NCBI GenBank assembly: GCA_046566065.1 | Contig: JBKHXK010000001.1 | Location: 62,001-126,000, forward strand | DNA length: 64,000 bases | DNA from: MB1-2 sp046566065 | Lineage (GTDB): Bacteria > Actinomycetota > CADDZG01 > WHSQ01 | Direction: 5' to 3' | Shown here: positions 31,221-38,788 of the stretch, piece by piece | Position numbering within the stretch: the stretch's first letter is position 1 | How the letters are laid out: each line of letters starts with the position of its first letter | Notes under the pieces: model-generated | Told to the model about the DNA's origin: nothing | Database searches by the model: none | The model's input: the letters and a program-made list of their open reading frames with translations, nothing else | Translations under genes and position numbers: made by a program

Positions 31221-31305
31221 GCCCGGGTGGCGAAATTGGCAGCACGCGGAGGTCTTAAAAACCTCTGGTCGAAAGACCGTGTGGGTTCGAATCCCACCCC
31301 GGGCA
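31221..31305 (+). tRNA. tRNA-Leu (anticodon TAA)
   Basis: Class II tRNA of 85 nt. The acceptor stem is GCCCGGG/CCCGGGC, the anticodon stem-loop is GAGGT-CTTAAAA-ACCTC with TAA at positions 34-36, the variable arm (TGGTCGAAAGACCG) is long as in leucine tRNAs and the T arm is GTGGG-TTCGAAT-CCCAC. The discriminator is A; CCA is not encoded. It reads UUA codons, rare in high-GC actinobacteria and regulatory in Streptomyces. Confidence 0.97.
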
Positions 31306-31310
31306 CTCAA

Positions 31311-32033
31311 CTAGATCAAGGGCCACGGCAGTGGGCGGTCTGTTTCCGGCACCGGGAAGCGGCCGAGCTCCAGCAGAGACGCGACCCGCGCTCGCGTGGC
31401 TTCGATCTCTTCCGGTGCGAGCAACCCCTCGAGCTCCGACGCCAGGCCGTCGTCGTTCTCGAACGACTCCGACAACTTCTCCAGGCCCCCACGCGCCGCG
31501 GCCCCCAGCTCTTGTTCCGCGTAGTCCCAGATGACCGTTCGAAGCTTCGGTTCGACGTGGAAGGTCACGCCGTGGTCGACCGCCCACAGGCGGCCATCGG
31601 CGTCCTCGATGACATGGCCGCCCTTGCGATCGGCGTTGTTGATCACGGCGTCGAACGCGGCGAAGACCCGGAAGTCGTACCTGCGCTCGTCCTGCATCAC
31701 GAAGAAGTGACGATCGGGATCGTGGTGAACGAACAGCTGCAACGAGCCCTCTCCTAGAGGAGCGTCCCCGCGCAATACCGTCGGCGGCACGAGCTCCCAG
31801 CCGGATGCAGCCGACACGAGGAAGGCTGCAACCTCCCGCGCAGCGAGGCTCCCCTGCGGGAAGTCCCACAACGGCCTCTCTCCACGGCGAGGCTTGTAGA
31901 CGGCGTGCATCGCGTCGTCCCCCTCTCCCACCTTCGCCAAGAACGTGTAGTTGGACGAATAGGGCAGAAGGCCGAGCACCTCGATCTCGCCGCCACTCAG
32001 GAGATCGAGAAGGTCATCAGCCGCGGGAGGCAC
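31311..32033 (-). CDS. SCO1664 family protein (PI3/PI4-kinase-like fold)
   Basis: A 240-residue protein of the actinobacterial SCO1664 family, distantly related to phosphatidylinositol 3/4-kinase-like folds. Signs are YSSNYTFLAKV near the N-terminus, AVYKPRRGERPLWDFPQGSL with the nucleotide-site-type lysine, VINNADRKGGHVIED (D/N-R-K, catalytic-loop like) and LWAVDHGVTFHVEPKLRTVI (D-H-G, metal-loop like). I chose GTG 32033, which shares one base with the TAG of the DUF3090 gene (TAGTG); the ATG at 32066 would overlap it by 34 nt. It is the last gene of a four-gene coupled run. Enzyme activity of the family is undefined. Confidence 0.9.
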   Translation of the reverse strand: MPPAADDLLDLLSGGEIEVLGLLPYSSNYTFLAKVGEGDDAMHAVYKPRRGERPLWDFPQGSLAAREVAAFLVSAASGWELVPPTVLRGDAPLGEGSLQLFVHHDPDRHFFVMQDERRYDFRVFAAFDAVINNADRKGGHVIEDADGRLWAVDHGVTFHVEPKLRTVIWDYAEQELGAAARGGLEKLSESFENDDGLASELEGLLAPEEIEATRARVASLLELGRFPVPETDRPLPWPLI

Positions 32034-32572
32034 TAGGTGAGTCGGTGTCCGTTCGAGGCCGGGCACTTATGGCCATCGGGGTCCATGGGCAACCCGCACA
32101 GCTGACATAGAGGACGGCCCTCGTTCACGACCGCCAGTGCATGCGAAACGAATCCACGAGCCTGCTCTCTCGTGATCAGGATGCGCACCTCGAAGTCGTC
32201 GACATCGCCCGCCCCCTCGCCCGGCTCCGCGTCTTCTTCCTCCGCAGTCGCCACCGGCTCGAGAGCCACCACGACGAACCCGGCGTCCTCTTGATACGTG
32301 AGCCCCATCGTCCCCACCCTCCACTCAGGCTCGATCGGGGAGCTCAAGGCGAAGAGCGGGTTCCGGACGTTGTCGAGCGAGACCACCGGGTCGGCGGGAT
32401 CGATCATCACCAAGAGCTCCTTCAGCTTCTCGGCCAGGATCTCTACCTGCCCTTTCTCCAGCAGGAACGTCAACGTCAGCGTCTCGCTGCGCGACTGCAG
32501 GAAGAAGGTGCGTTCACCCGGCCGCCCGGTGTAGTCGGCGGTGAACACCTCGGGTCGCACCTCCATCGTCAC
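32033..32572 (-). CDS. DUF3090 family protein
   Basis: A 179-residue actinobacterial protein of unknown function. The N-terminal part (FFLQSRSETLTLTFLLEKGQ, VEILAEKLKELLVMI) and the C-terminal cysteine cluster (CQLCGLPMDPDGHKCPASNG) match DUF3090. The Cys/His cluster looks like a zinc site. GTG 32572 overlaps the TGA of the phosphatase gene by 4 nt, and the stop overlaps the SCO1664 start. In many actinobacteria these three genes stay together near mshC; mshC is not in this window. Confidence 0.92.
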   Translation of the reverse strand: MTMEVRPEVFTADYTGRPGERTFFLQSRSETLTLTFLLEKGQVEILAEKLKELLVMIDPADPVVSLDNVRNPLFALSSPIEPEWRVGTMGLTYQEDAGFVVVALEPVATAEEEDAEPGEGAGDVDDFEVRILITREQARGFVSHALAVVNEGRPLCQLCGLPMDPDGHKCPASNGHRLT

Positions 32573-33180
32573 GAGCTCGCAGGCCTTGGTGTCGGCAGAG
32601 CATTCAACGCGAGGATCTGGGGACCGTGCTCACCTATGTGCACTACCGAGATGGATGCAGGGCCGATGAAGATCCGCTGGAACAGATCGATGTGGATACC
32701 CAAGTAGTGGGCGATCACGAGCTTGATGGTGTCGGCATGCGACACGCAACAGATCTTCTGCTTCGGATGCTTCTCGCGCAGACGTTCGATCTCTGCCACC
32801 GACCTGGTCTGAACCTCACGCAAGGTCTCGCCCTCCGGGAAACGGACCGCCGATGGCCATCGCTGCAAGGTCCCCCAGAGTTTCGTGCGAGCCAGTGACT
32901 TGAGCGGCCGGCCCGTCCACTTCCCGTACTGGACCTCTCCGATCCCCCGGGTAACGGAGACCTCCATATCGTGGCGCGCTGCGATGATCTCTGCGGTCTC
33001 TCGGGTGCGGTCTATCGGACTCGAGTAGATCGCAGCGAAGTCCACCCCTGCGAGCTGCTCTGCGGCCGCCTCGGCCTGGTGGACCCCCTCGTCGGTCAGA
33101 TGCACGCCTTCCATCCAACCCGTGAGCTTGTGGCCCGTATGCGAGGTGACGCCATGACGAACGAGATAGATCGTCGTCAC
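32569..33180 (-). CDS. MSMEG_4193-type histidine phosphatase / phosphomutase
   Basis: A 203-residue member of the histidine phosphatase superfamily. The phospho-histidine is in IYLVRHGVTSHTGHKLTG, the second arginine in YSSPIDRTRETAEII, and the second histidine in VSHADTIKLVIAHYLG. SGHADTIK replaced by VSHADTIK is usual for the MSMEG_4193 subgroup. GTG 33180 overlaps the TGA of the upstream acyl-CoA synthetase by 4 nt. Its conserved neighbours are DUF3090 and SCO1664; the substrate is unknown. Confidence 0.92.
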   Translation of the reverse strand: MTTIYLVRHGVTSHTGHKLTGWMEGVHLTDEGVHQAEAAAEQLAGVDFAAIYSSPIDRTRETAEIIAARHDMEVSVTRGIGEVQYGKWTGRPLKSLARTKLWGTLQRWPSAVRFPEGETLREVQTRSVAEIERLREKHPKQKICCVSHADTIKLVIAHYLGIHIDLFQRIFIGPASISVVHIGEHGPQILALNALPTPRPASS

Positions 33181-35114
33181 GGAAGCGACTTCTCGATCGC
33201 CTCGAGAGCACTCGGATTCTCGAGCGATGACATGTCGCCGGGGTCCTCTCCGAGGACCTTCGCCTTGATCGCGCGGCGGAGGATCTTGGCCGAACGCGTC
33301 TTGGGGAGCTCCTCGACGAAACGGACCTCTTTGGGAGCGAACGCCTTGCCGAGCTGGTCCCCGATCACCTTCCTGACGTCGGCCCTCAGCTCCTCGGACT
33401 CCTCCACCCCCGGCGCCAGGATGCAGAAGCACCAGACGCTCGTGCCCTTGACCTCGTCGGGCACGCCGACGGCCGCGCACTCCACGACCGCGGGGTGTTC
33501 GACGGCCGCTGATTCGAACTCGGCGGGACCGATGCGCTTACCTGCGATGTTCAGCGTGTCGTCGGAGCGGCCGTGCAGGAACCAGTAGCCGTCGGCGTCG
33601 ATCGACGCCCAGTCCCCGTGGACCCAGACGCCCGGCCACCTCGACCAGTAGGTCTCGAGGTAGCGCTCTTTGCTTCCCCAGAAACCGCGCGTCTGCGAGG
33701 GCCAGGGCTTCAGACACACCAACTCTCCTACCGCGACACGGATCGGGATGCCGTCGGCGTCGAAGACCTCCATCGCCATCCCGAGGGAAGGCGTTCCCAG
33801 CGAACAGCTCTTGGTGGGGATCACCGGAGCTTGACCGAGGAAGCAGGCGCCGATCTCGGTACCGCCGGACAGGTTCATGATCGGGCAGCGGCCCTGGCCG
33901 ACGACATCCGAGAACCACCGGTACGGCTCCGGGTTCCACGGCTCCCCGGTCGAACCCAGGATCCTGAGCTTCGAGAGATCGTGTTTGCGCACCATCTCCT
34001 CGCCGGCGGGCATCAGAGCGCGGATCAACGTGGGCGACACCCCCAGGATCGTCACGCCGTGACGCTCGCAGATGTCCCAGAGGCGGTCCGGCTCCGGATG
34101 GTTCGGCGCGCCCTCGTACATCAGCACCGCCGCGCCGTTCGCATGTCCGCCCACGATCTCGAGCGGGCCCATGATCCAACCCATGTCGGTGACCCAGTAC
34201 AGGACTTCCCCGGGGGCCGCGTCGAGCTGATAGCAGACCTCCTGGGCGATCTTCACCAGGAACCCACCGTGAACGTGGACGCTTCCCTTGGGTTTGCCCG
34301 TCGTGCCGGAGGTGTAGGCGATCATGTACGGCGCCTCGGGGTCGAGACGTTCGGCATCGCACTCGGTCGACTGGTTCGAGAAGGCGTCGTCCCACGTCAC
34401 GTCCAAACCACCCATCTGGCACCCGTCTTCGGGGAAGCGGCGGAACACGACGACCTTCTCGACCGAGGGCGACTCGGCGACCGCCTCGTCCGCAGTGGGC
34501 TTCATCGCCACCTTCTTGCCGCGCCGCCAGAAGCCATCGGCCGTGATCAACACCTTGGCTTGGGCATCGTTCAGCCTGGTGGATATGGCGGGTGCTCCGA
34601 AACCCGAGAAGATAGGCATGTAGATCGCTCCGATCTTGGCTATCGCGTACGACGCGATCGCCGCCTCGGGCGTCATCGGCATGTACACCCCGACCGGGTC
34701 CCCTTGCTTCACACCGAGAGCCCTCAGACCGTTCGCGACGCGATTGACCTCGGCCCCCATCTCCGCGTAGGTCAGCGTACGGGTCGCGCCCTCTTCCCCT
34801 TCCCAGATGATCGCGGGAGCATCAGCGAGCGACCCGGCCGCGTGGCGGTCGACGCAGTTGTAGGTGAGGTTGACCTTCCCGCCGACGAACCACCGCGGCC
34901 ACTCCGGCCCTTCGGAATCATCGAGGATCTGCGTATAGGGCTCGAAGAAATCGATCCCGACATCTTCGATCGCGGCCTGCCAGAACCACTCGATGTCATC
35001 CTGAGATCGCTGCACGAGCTCGTGGTAGTCGTCGATCCCGTGCTTACGCATCAGCCGGGTGACGTTCGCCCGCTCCATGTACTCGGACGAAGGCTCCCAG
35101 ACGAACTCGGTCAT
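33177..35114 (-). CDS. Acetyl/acyl-CoA synthetase (AMP-forming), AcsA-like
   Basis: A 645-residue acid-CoA ligase. N-terminal AcsA-type helices are followed by the AMP-binding core (YTSGTTGKPKGSVHVHGGF; NLSGGTEIGACFLG) and the C-terminal lid (HGRSDDTLNIAGKRIGPAEF; LPKTRSAKILRRAI with the acetylatable lysine). It forms acyl-adenylate and then acyl-CoA from acetate, propionate or a related acid. The lid carries RSAK where acetate enzymes usually read RSGK. I chose ATG 35114; the upstream extension lacks homology and would run through the terminator. It is first in the coupled run with the MSMEG_4193 gene, where mshC is more usual. Confidence 0.9.
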   Translation of the reverse strand: MTEFVWEPSSEYMERANVTRLMRKHGIDDYHELVQRSQDDIEWFWQAAIEDVGIDFFEPYTQILDDSEGPEWPRWFVGGKVNLTYNCVDRHAAGSLADAPAIIWEGEEGATRTLTYAEMGAEVNRVANGLRALGVKQGDPVGVYMPMTPEAAIASYAIAKIGAIYMPIFSGFGAPAISTRLNDAQAKVLITADGFWRRGKKVAMKPTADEAVAESPSVEKVVVFRRFPEDGCQMGGLDVTWDDAFSNQSTECDAERLDPEAPYMIAYTSGTTGKPKGSVHVHGGFLVKIAQEVCYQLDAAPGEVLYWVTDMGWIMGPLEIVGGHANGAAVLMYEGAPNHPEPDRLWDICERHGVTILGVSPTLIRALMPAGEEMVRKHDLSKLRILGSTGEPWNPEPYRWFSDVVGQGRCPIMNLSGGTEIGACFLGQAPVIPTKSCSLGTPSLGMAMEVFDADGIPIRVAVGELVCLKPWPSQTRGFWGSKERYLETYWSRWPGVWVHGDWASIDADGYWFLHGRSDDTLNIAGKRIGPAEFESAAVEHPAVVECAAVGVPDEVKGTSVWCFCILAPGVEESEELRADVRKVIGDQLGKAFAPKEVRFVEELPKTRSAKILRRAIKAKVLGEDPGDMSSLENPSALEAIEKSLP

Positions 35115-35132
35115 GGGGGCGAGGGTAAAACA

Positions 35133-35168
35133 AGAGGAGGCGGCCCCCGTAAGGGAACCGCCTCCTCT
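35133..35168 (-). terminator. Rho-independent terminator after twin-cupredoxin gene
   Basis: Perfect 11-bp arms (AGAGGAGGCGG/CCGCCTCCTCT) flank a loop with an inner CCC/GGG stem. On the minus strand the hairpin is followed by CTTGTTTTACC, a U-rich run. It lies 60-100 nt downstream of the cupredoxin stop and just before the acyl-CoA synthetase ATG, so it insulates the two genes. Confidence 0.88.
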
Positions 35169-35230
35169 CATCCCGCGAGCAGCGGGGCTAGGTGTGCGAC
35201 CACACTTAAGCCCGCCGTCGGCTTGGGGCT

Positions 35231-36433
35231 TTACCTCACGACCACCCGTCCACCCATGAACCCACCGTGGACGATGCAGACGTACTTGAAGCCCTTGTCG
35301 GTGGATGTCTTCGTCATGCGGACCGTCCAAGGATCGGAATCGAAGTCGGTCTGCTCGGGGAAGACCGGAACCTTGACGCCCGAGCTCTCGTAGTCGAGCC
35401 TGCCGGTGTGACGGTTGTCTCCCGTCTTCAGGATCACTCGGGGATCGATATCGAACTCGAGCTCCGCCGGCTCGGTGCAAGTGGGCCCTCCAGGACCGAA
35501 GGTCGGCTCGGTGTCGGGCCCGGGACCATCGTCGCCGTCCGGATCGCATACCGGCATGAACCCGTTGTTCAGGATCTCTCCATCGCCGGGGAACGTGGCC
35601 GAATGTGGTTCGTTCTCGTCGTTGAAGTGGTACATCACCCGAGCTCCGCGAGGCACGCTGATCTTCTTGGGATAGGAGGCCAAGAATTCGACCGGACCCA
35701 TGTCGGGGGCAACCCAGATGTCGTAGACCTTCTGGCCCGCTGCATTGATGTGGAACGTCTTCTTCGCACCCATCTTGTTGTGAAGAGCAAGCGCGTCCTC
35801 GTAGTCCTTACGAAGGAGCTGAGCCCCGCGAGCATCGAGCTCCGCCTGGGTCGACGCCGTCTCGTTCGGAGCCACGACCTCGACCGTGAAATTCGTGTTC
35901 ACCTCGGAGCTCGCCAGGGTGTTGGCCCAGAGCACGGTGCCGGGCGCAGCATCGACCGTGACCCAGGTACTGAAGTCGGGCTCGGGGGCGTTGGGGTCTT
36001 CGGAGAATTCGGGGAACTCGGGGAAGATCACGTCGTTGTTCGGGCCCCACACACAGGGGTCTTCCGCGGTCCGACCGCAAGCGTCACGATCCTCCGGGCC
36101 GAACTTGAGAGCGCCTTCGCCATCATCTGGGTCGTTAACGACCGCGCCGAGTTGGGCGTCGAACCTCCAGATGTTCTCCGGGATCCAATCCTGCGGATAG
36201 ACACCCTCAGGGAAGAGAGCCACGATGTCGCTGAAGAGGATCGTGTCGCCTCGCTGAACCTTGGCAGAAGAGGGATAGATGCGACCAGAGAACGCCGGCA
36301 CCCCCGCTTCGAAGAAACTCGCGAAGGCCTGCACCTCGTACGTGGTAGCCGCCCTGGCCTGGCCCGGCACCAGCAGACCCGCCAACAGACCCAGCGCGAC
36401 GAGCGCGCTCAGTCGCTTGAACTTCCTCAACAT
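35231..36433 (-). CDS. Secreted twin-cupredoxin-domain protein (one copper site lost)
   Basis: A 400-residue exported protein with a signal peptide (about 1-28). The second half (about 225-400) is a plastocyanin-like domain with type-1 copper ligands His277 (EPHSATFPG), Cys386, His389 and Met393 (YVCIVHGGFMGG). The first half (about 30-190) aligns in outline with the first cupredoxin domain of the paralogue at 62449-63687 but has no Cys/His/Met set: the expected positions read SDIVALFPEG and VLWANTLAS. So one domain is structural and one likely binds copper. A strong AGGAGG precedes ATG 36433. Electron partner unknown. Confidence 0.85.
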   Translation of the reverse strand: MLRKFKRLSALVALGLLAGLLVPGQARAATTYEVQAFASFFEAGVPAFSGRIYPSSAKVQRGDTILFSDIVALFPEGVYPQDWIPENIWRFDAQLGAVVNDPDDGEGALKFGPEDRDACGRTAEDPCVWGPNNDVIFPEFPEFSEDPNAPEPDFSTWVTVDAAPGTVLWANTLASSEVNTNFTVEVVAPNETASTQAELDARGAQLLRKDYEDALALHNKMGAKKTFHINAAGQKVYDIWVAPDMGPVEFLASYPKKISVPRGARVMYHFNDENEPHSATFPGDGEILNNGFMPVCDPDGDDGPGPDTEPTFGPGGPTCTEPAELEFDIDPRVILKTGDNRHTGRLDYESSGVKVPVFPEQTDFDSDPWTVRMTKTSTDKGFKYVCIVHGGFMGGRVVVR

Positions 36434-36477
36434 GGACCTCCTTCTCCTGTCCCGATGACGGGATCAGGGTCGCAGCC

Positions 36478-36509
36478 GACCGTCCCGGAATAGTTACGGA
36501 ACGACGGTC
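36478..36509. repeat. Inverted repeat between ppx and cupredoxin genes
   Basis: GACCGTC (36478-36484) and GACGGTC (36503-36509) form 7-bp arms around an 18-nt loop containing a second short complementary set. It lies downstream of the Ppx stop and about 45 nt upstream of the cupredoxin start. No U-run follows it, so it may be an operator or leader structure rather than a terminator. Confidence 0.4.
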
Positions 36510-36547
36510 CAGTGGCTAGGAGGTACGGCGAATCTACGTATTTCTGC

Positions 36548-37459
36548 CTAGAGGTCGAGCAGCTGGATCACCAGTCCGTCCAAGATGTCTTTCTCGGAGG
36601 TCAGAACCTCAGCAGCATCGAAAGCCTCCATCACGCAAAGCAGGATCTCGGCCCCCGCGACGATCACGTCCGCACGGCCGGGGTCCAGTCCCTTGATCCG
36701 CTTCCTCTGCGAGAAGGTCAGGGACTCGAGCCGGCGAGCCAGCCGGCGCACGTCGCCGTGTGTCAAGACGGCGTGATGGGTCACGTCGGGGTCGTAGACG
36801 GGGATGCCTGCCTTCAAGGCCGCGAGCTGCGTCACGGTCCCGGCGACGCCGATCATCCGAGCCCCGGGAGGGACCTCCATCTCCTCGGCGACCCGTTCGA
36901 CCTCTCCTCGCACCTCCTCCCTCAGGGCCTCCAGCTCTTCAGGCGCGGGCGGGTCGGAGTGCAGATGCTTCTCGAGCATCCGTACGCAACCGATGTCGAT
37001 CGAGATCAGCTTCCGGGGCTCGGTCTCCCCCACGATGAACTCGGTCGACCCTCCCCCGATATCGACCACGAGCACCGGGCCGGACTTGGGCAGGTCGGAG
37101 AGTGCTCCGAGGAACGTCGCGGTCGCCTCCGCCTCTCCGGACAGCAGCTCCGGCTCGCTCCCGGTCAGGGTCCGCACGCCGTCGAAGAACTCATCCCGGT
37201 TGTGGGCGTCGCGCACCGCGGAGGTGCCGGTCACCCTCAGGCGCTCGACCCCCAGCTCGCCACAGGTGGCGGCGTACTCCGCGATCGTCGAGAGGGTTCG
37301 CTGGAGGGCTTCGGGAGCGAGCACGCGCCTCCGGTCGACACCCTCTCCAAGTCTGGTGATGACCATCCTTCGCTCCACCGACCTGAACCCATCGGCGCGG
37401 GCCTCCCCGACCAACAGACGGGTCGAGTTCGTTCCGACGTCGATCGCAGCGACCCTCAT
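36548..37459 (-). CDS. ppx: Ppx/GppA exopolyphosphatase family protein
   Basis: A 303-residue actin-fold phosphatase of the short actinobacterial type (Rv1026-like). The phosphate loops are IDVGTNSTRLLVGEA and VVDIGGGSTEFIVGE, and TSAVRDAHNRDEFFDGV is the conserved middle motif. It hydrolyses polyphosphate and/or pppGpp. ATG 37459 overlaps the TGA of the DUF501 gene (ATGA), the same gene pair as in mycobacteria. Confidence 0.94.
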   Translation of the reverse strand: MRVAAIDVGTNSTRLLVGEARADGFRSVERRMVITRLGEGVDRRRVLAPEALQRTLSTIAEYAATCGELGVERLRVTGTSAVRDAHNRDEFFDGVRTLTGSEPELLSGEAEATATFLGALSDLPKSGPVLVVDIGGGSTEFIVGETEPRKLISIDIGCVRMLEKHLHSDPPAPEELEALREEVRGEVERVAEEMEVPPGARMIGVAGTVTQLAALKAGIPVYDPDVTHHAVLTHGDVRRLARRLESLTFSQRKRIKGLDPGRADVIVAGAEILLCVMEAFDAAEVLTSEKDILDGLVIQLLDL

Positions 37460-37935
37460 CCGAGCTTCACGCAGACAGATCTGCAGTCGGGGAATCCGGC
37501 CATGGACAGCACGAGGGCCCCGACCGGATTCGATGCGACGAGCTCGTGAGCTGTGTGTGAGTGCAGGCACTTGACGCGGTCGGGGCCGCCGCCGGGTTGC
37601 GCAGGCGCAGGAACGAGAGGCTCGTGCGCGTCACGGGTTTCCTTGTATCTCTCTATCGAGACCGCGAGGCGAGCGCGTAGACCGGCGTCGTTCGACAGAC
37701 GATCGTTCAGCTGCTCCATCCAGCCCTCGGACTCGAGCTTGCTGGCGCGCTTGACCATGACGGGGCACGTGAGCCAGTAGAGGGTCGGGAACGGGGATCC
37801 ATCGTCGAGACGAGGATGGTTCTCGATCACCATCGGGATGTCGAGGTGACAGCGTCGCGCTACCGACCAGCTACCGCGGACGGGACGACCTAGTTGGGCC
37901 TCGACGAGAGCCTGGTCTTCGACCGAGTGATCCAG
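37456..37935 (-). CDS. DUF501 family protein
   Basis: A small conserved actinobacterial protein with the family blocks DGSPFPTLYWLTCPVMVKRA and DRVKCLHSHTAHELVASNPV, including the paired Cys/His positions. The first canonical start is ATG 37833 (125 residues). However, the frame stays open upstream and encodes EAQLGRPVRGSWSVARRC, which is the standard DUF501 N-terminus. No ATG, GTG or TTG exists there before the upstream gene; CTG 37935, 5 nt after the S1-protein stop, is the best candidate. The gene overlaps ppx by 4 nt. Function is unknown. Confidence 0.88.
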   Translation of the reverse strand: MDHSVEDQALVEAQLGRPVRGSWSVARRCHLDIPMVIENHPRLDDGSPFPTLYWLTCPVMVKRASKLESEGWMEQLNDRLSNDAGLRARLAVSIERYKETRDAHEPLVPAPAQPGGGPDRVKCLHSHTAHELVASNPVGALVLSMAGFPDCRSVCVKLG

Positions 37936-37940
37936 AGGAG

Positions 37941-38309
37941 CTACTTGCGACCCTCTTTGTGGCGCTTCAGGTCGACGAGCCGCTCTTGCGACTGGCTCAT
38001 GAAGGTCTTGAGCTTGCGCTCGAACTCGGGGTCGCGGCCCCCTTTGCGAGGAACCTGCTCGGTGTAGCCGGGCTGAGCCTGCTTGATCGAGAGGTCGATC
38101 TTGCCGTCTTCCTTCTGCCCGACCACCTTCACCTGGACCGAGTCGCCTTCCTTGATGAAGTCGCGGATGTTCTTCACGTAGTTCACGTCGACCTGCGAGA
38201 TGTGCACCATGCCGCTCTCGCCGCTTTCGAGTTTCACGAATGCGCCGTAATCGGTGACCTTCTCGACGGTGCCTGTGACTACCGCTCCAACTTCAACCAT
38301 GTCAAACAT
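37941..38309 (-). CDS. S1-domain RNA-binding protein
   Basis: A 122-residue protein with one S1/OB-fold domain (about 5-80): VGAVVTGTVEKVTDYGAFVK, GMVHISQVDVNYVKNI and DGKIDLSIKQA. A basic tail (RKGGRDPEFERKLKTFM ... RLVDLKRHKEGRK) follows. It resembles the short S1 proteins near divIC/ftsB in Firmicutes (YabR) that bind RNA or ribosomes. It lies between ftsB and DUF501, a place where mycobacteria have no gene. ATG 38309 and ATG 38300 are both possible; neither has a clear ribosome-binding site. Confidence 0.9.
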   Translation of the reverse strand: MFDMVEVGAVVTGTVEKVTDYGAFVKLESGESGMVHISQVDVNYVKNIRDFIKEGDSVQVKVVGQKEDGKIDLSIKQAQPGYTEQVPRKGGRDPEFERKLKTFMSQSQERLVDLKRHKEGRK

Positions 38310-38356
38310 CGTAAACCACAGCATTCAGCCCGTAGGTAGTGCGATGAGAACTCTGT

Positions 38357-38788
38357 CTAGCGGATGCCCATGAAGGCAAGGAAGCCTTCGATGAAACCGG
38401 GCTCTGCCGGCGCGGGGGCCGGAGCCTTCGCGGCCGCTTTCCGCTTCGCCTTCGCCTTGGATCTGCTCGGGGGCATCACCACGTAGGCCGTCTCACCGGG
38501 ACGCACGAGACCCATGTCCCTGGCCCTCTGCTCGAGGAAATCCGGGTCCTGGAGCCGGCCGATGCGGGTCTCGAGCTCCGCGTTCGAGCTCTGGATCTCT
38601 TCCAGATCCTGAGACAGTCCCTCGATGCGCTCGCGTTGCTCGACCAGCTGACGGGTCGGCTCGATCGCCATGGCGCCGAGCAAGCCAAGGACCAGAAGGA
38701 GCGCCACGATCTGCGGACCCATGCCGAGATCCGGCAGGCGCGAGCCTCTCCCGCGTGCACCGGCACCCTTGACCGCGGCAGCTTTCAT
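38357..38788 (-). CDS. ftsB: FtsB/DivIC septum formation initiator
   Basis: A 143-residue bitopic divisome protein: a short basic cytoplasmic tail, one membrane helix (about 25-42, PQIVALLLVLGLLGAMAIEP), an extracytoplasmic coiled coil (RERIEGLSQDLEEIQSSNAE) and the family motif EQRARDMGLVRPGETAYVV. The tail is Lys/Ala/Pro-rich. ATG 38788 overlaps the enolase TGA (ATGA), the eno-ftsB order found across actinobacteria. Confidence 0.93.
   Translation of the reverse strand: MKAAAVKGAGARGRGSRLPDLGMGPQIVALLLVLGLLGAMAIEPTRQLVEQRERIEGLSQDLEEIQSSNAELETRIGRLQDPDFLEQRARDMGLVRPGETAYVVMPPSRSKAKAKRKAAAKAPAPAPAEPGFIEGFLAFMGIR

Noticed and set aside
33573..35393. Plus-strand open frame of 606 codons opposite the acyl-CoA synthetase gene
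   Set aside because: Antisense shadow; the minus-strand protein has complete AMP-binding motifs.
35115..35549. N-terminal extension of the acyl-CoA synthetase
   Set aside because: It would run through a strong terminator hairpin and the cupredoxin gene, and has no homology.
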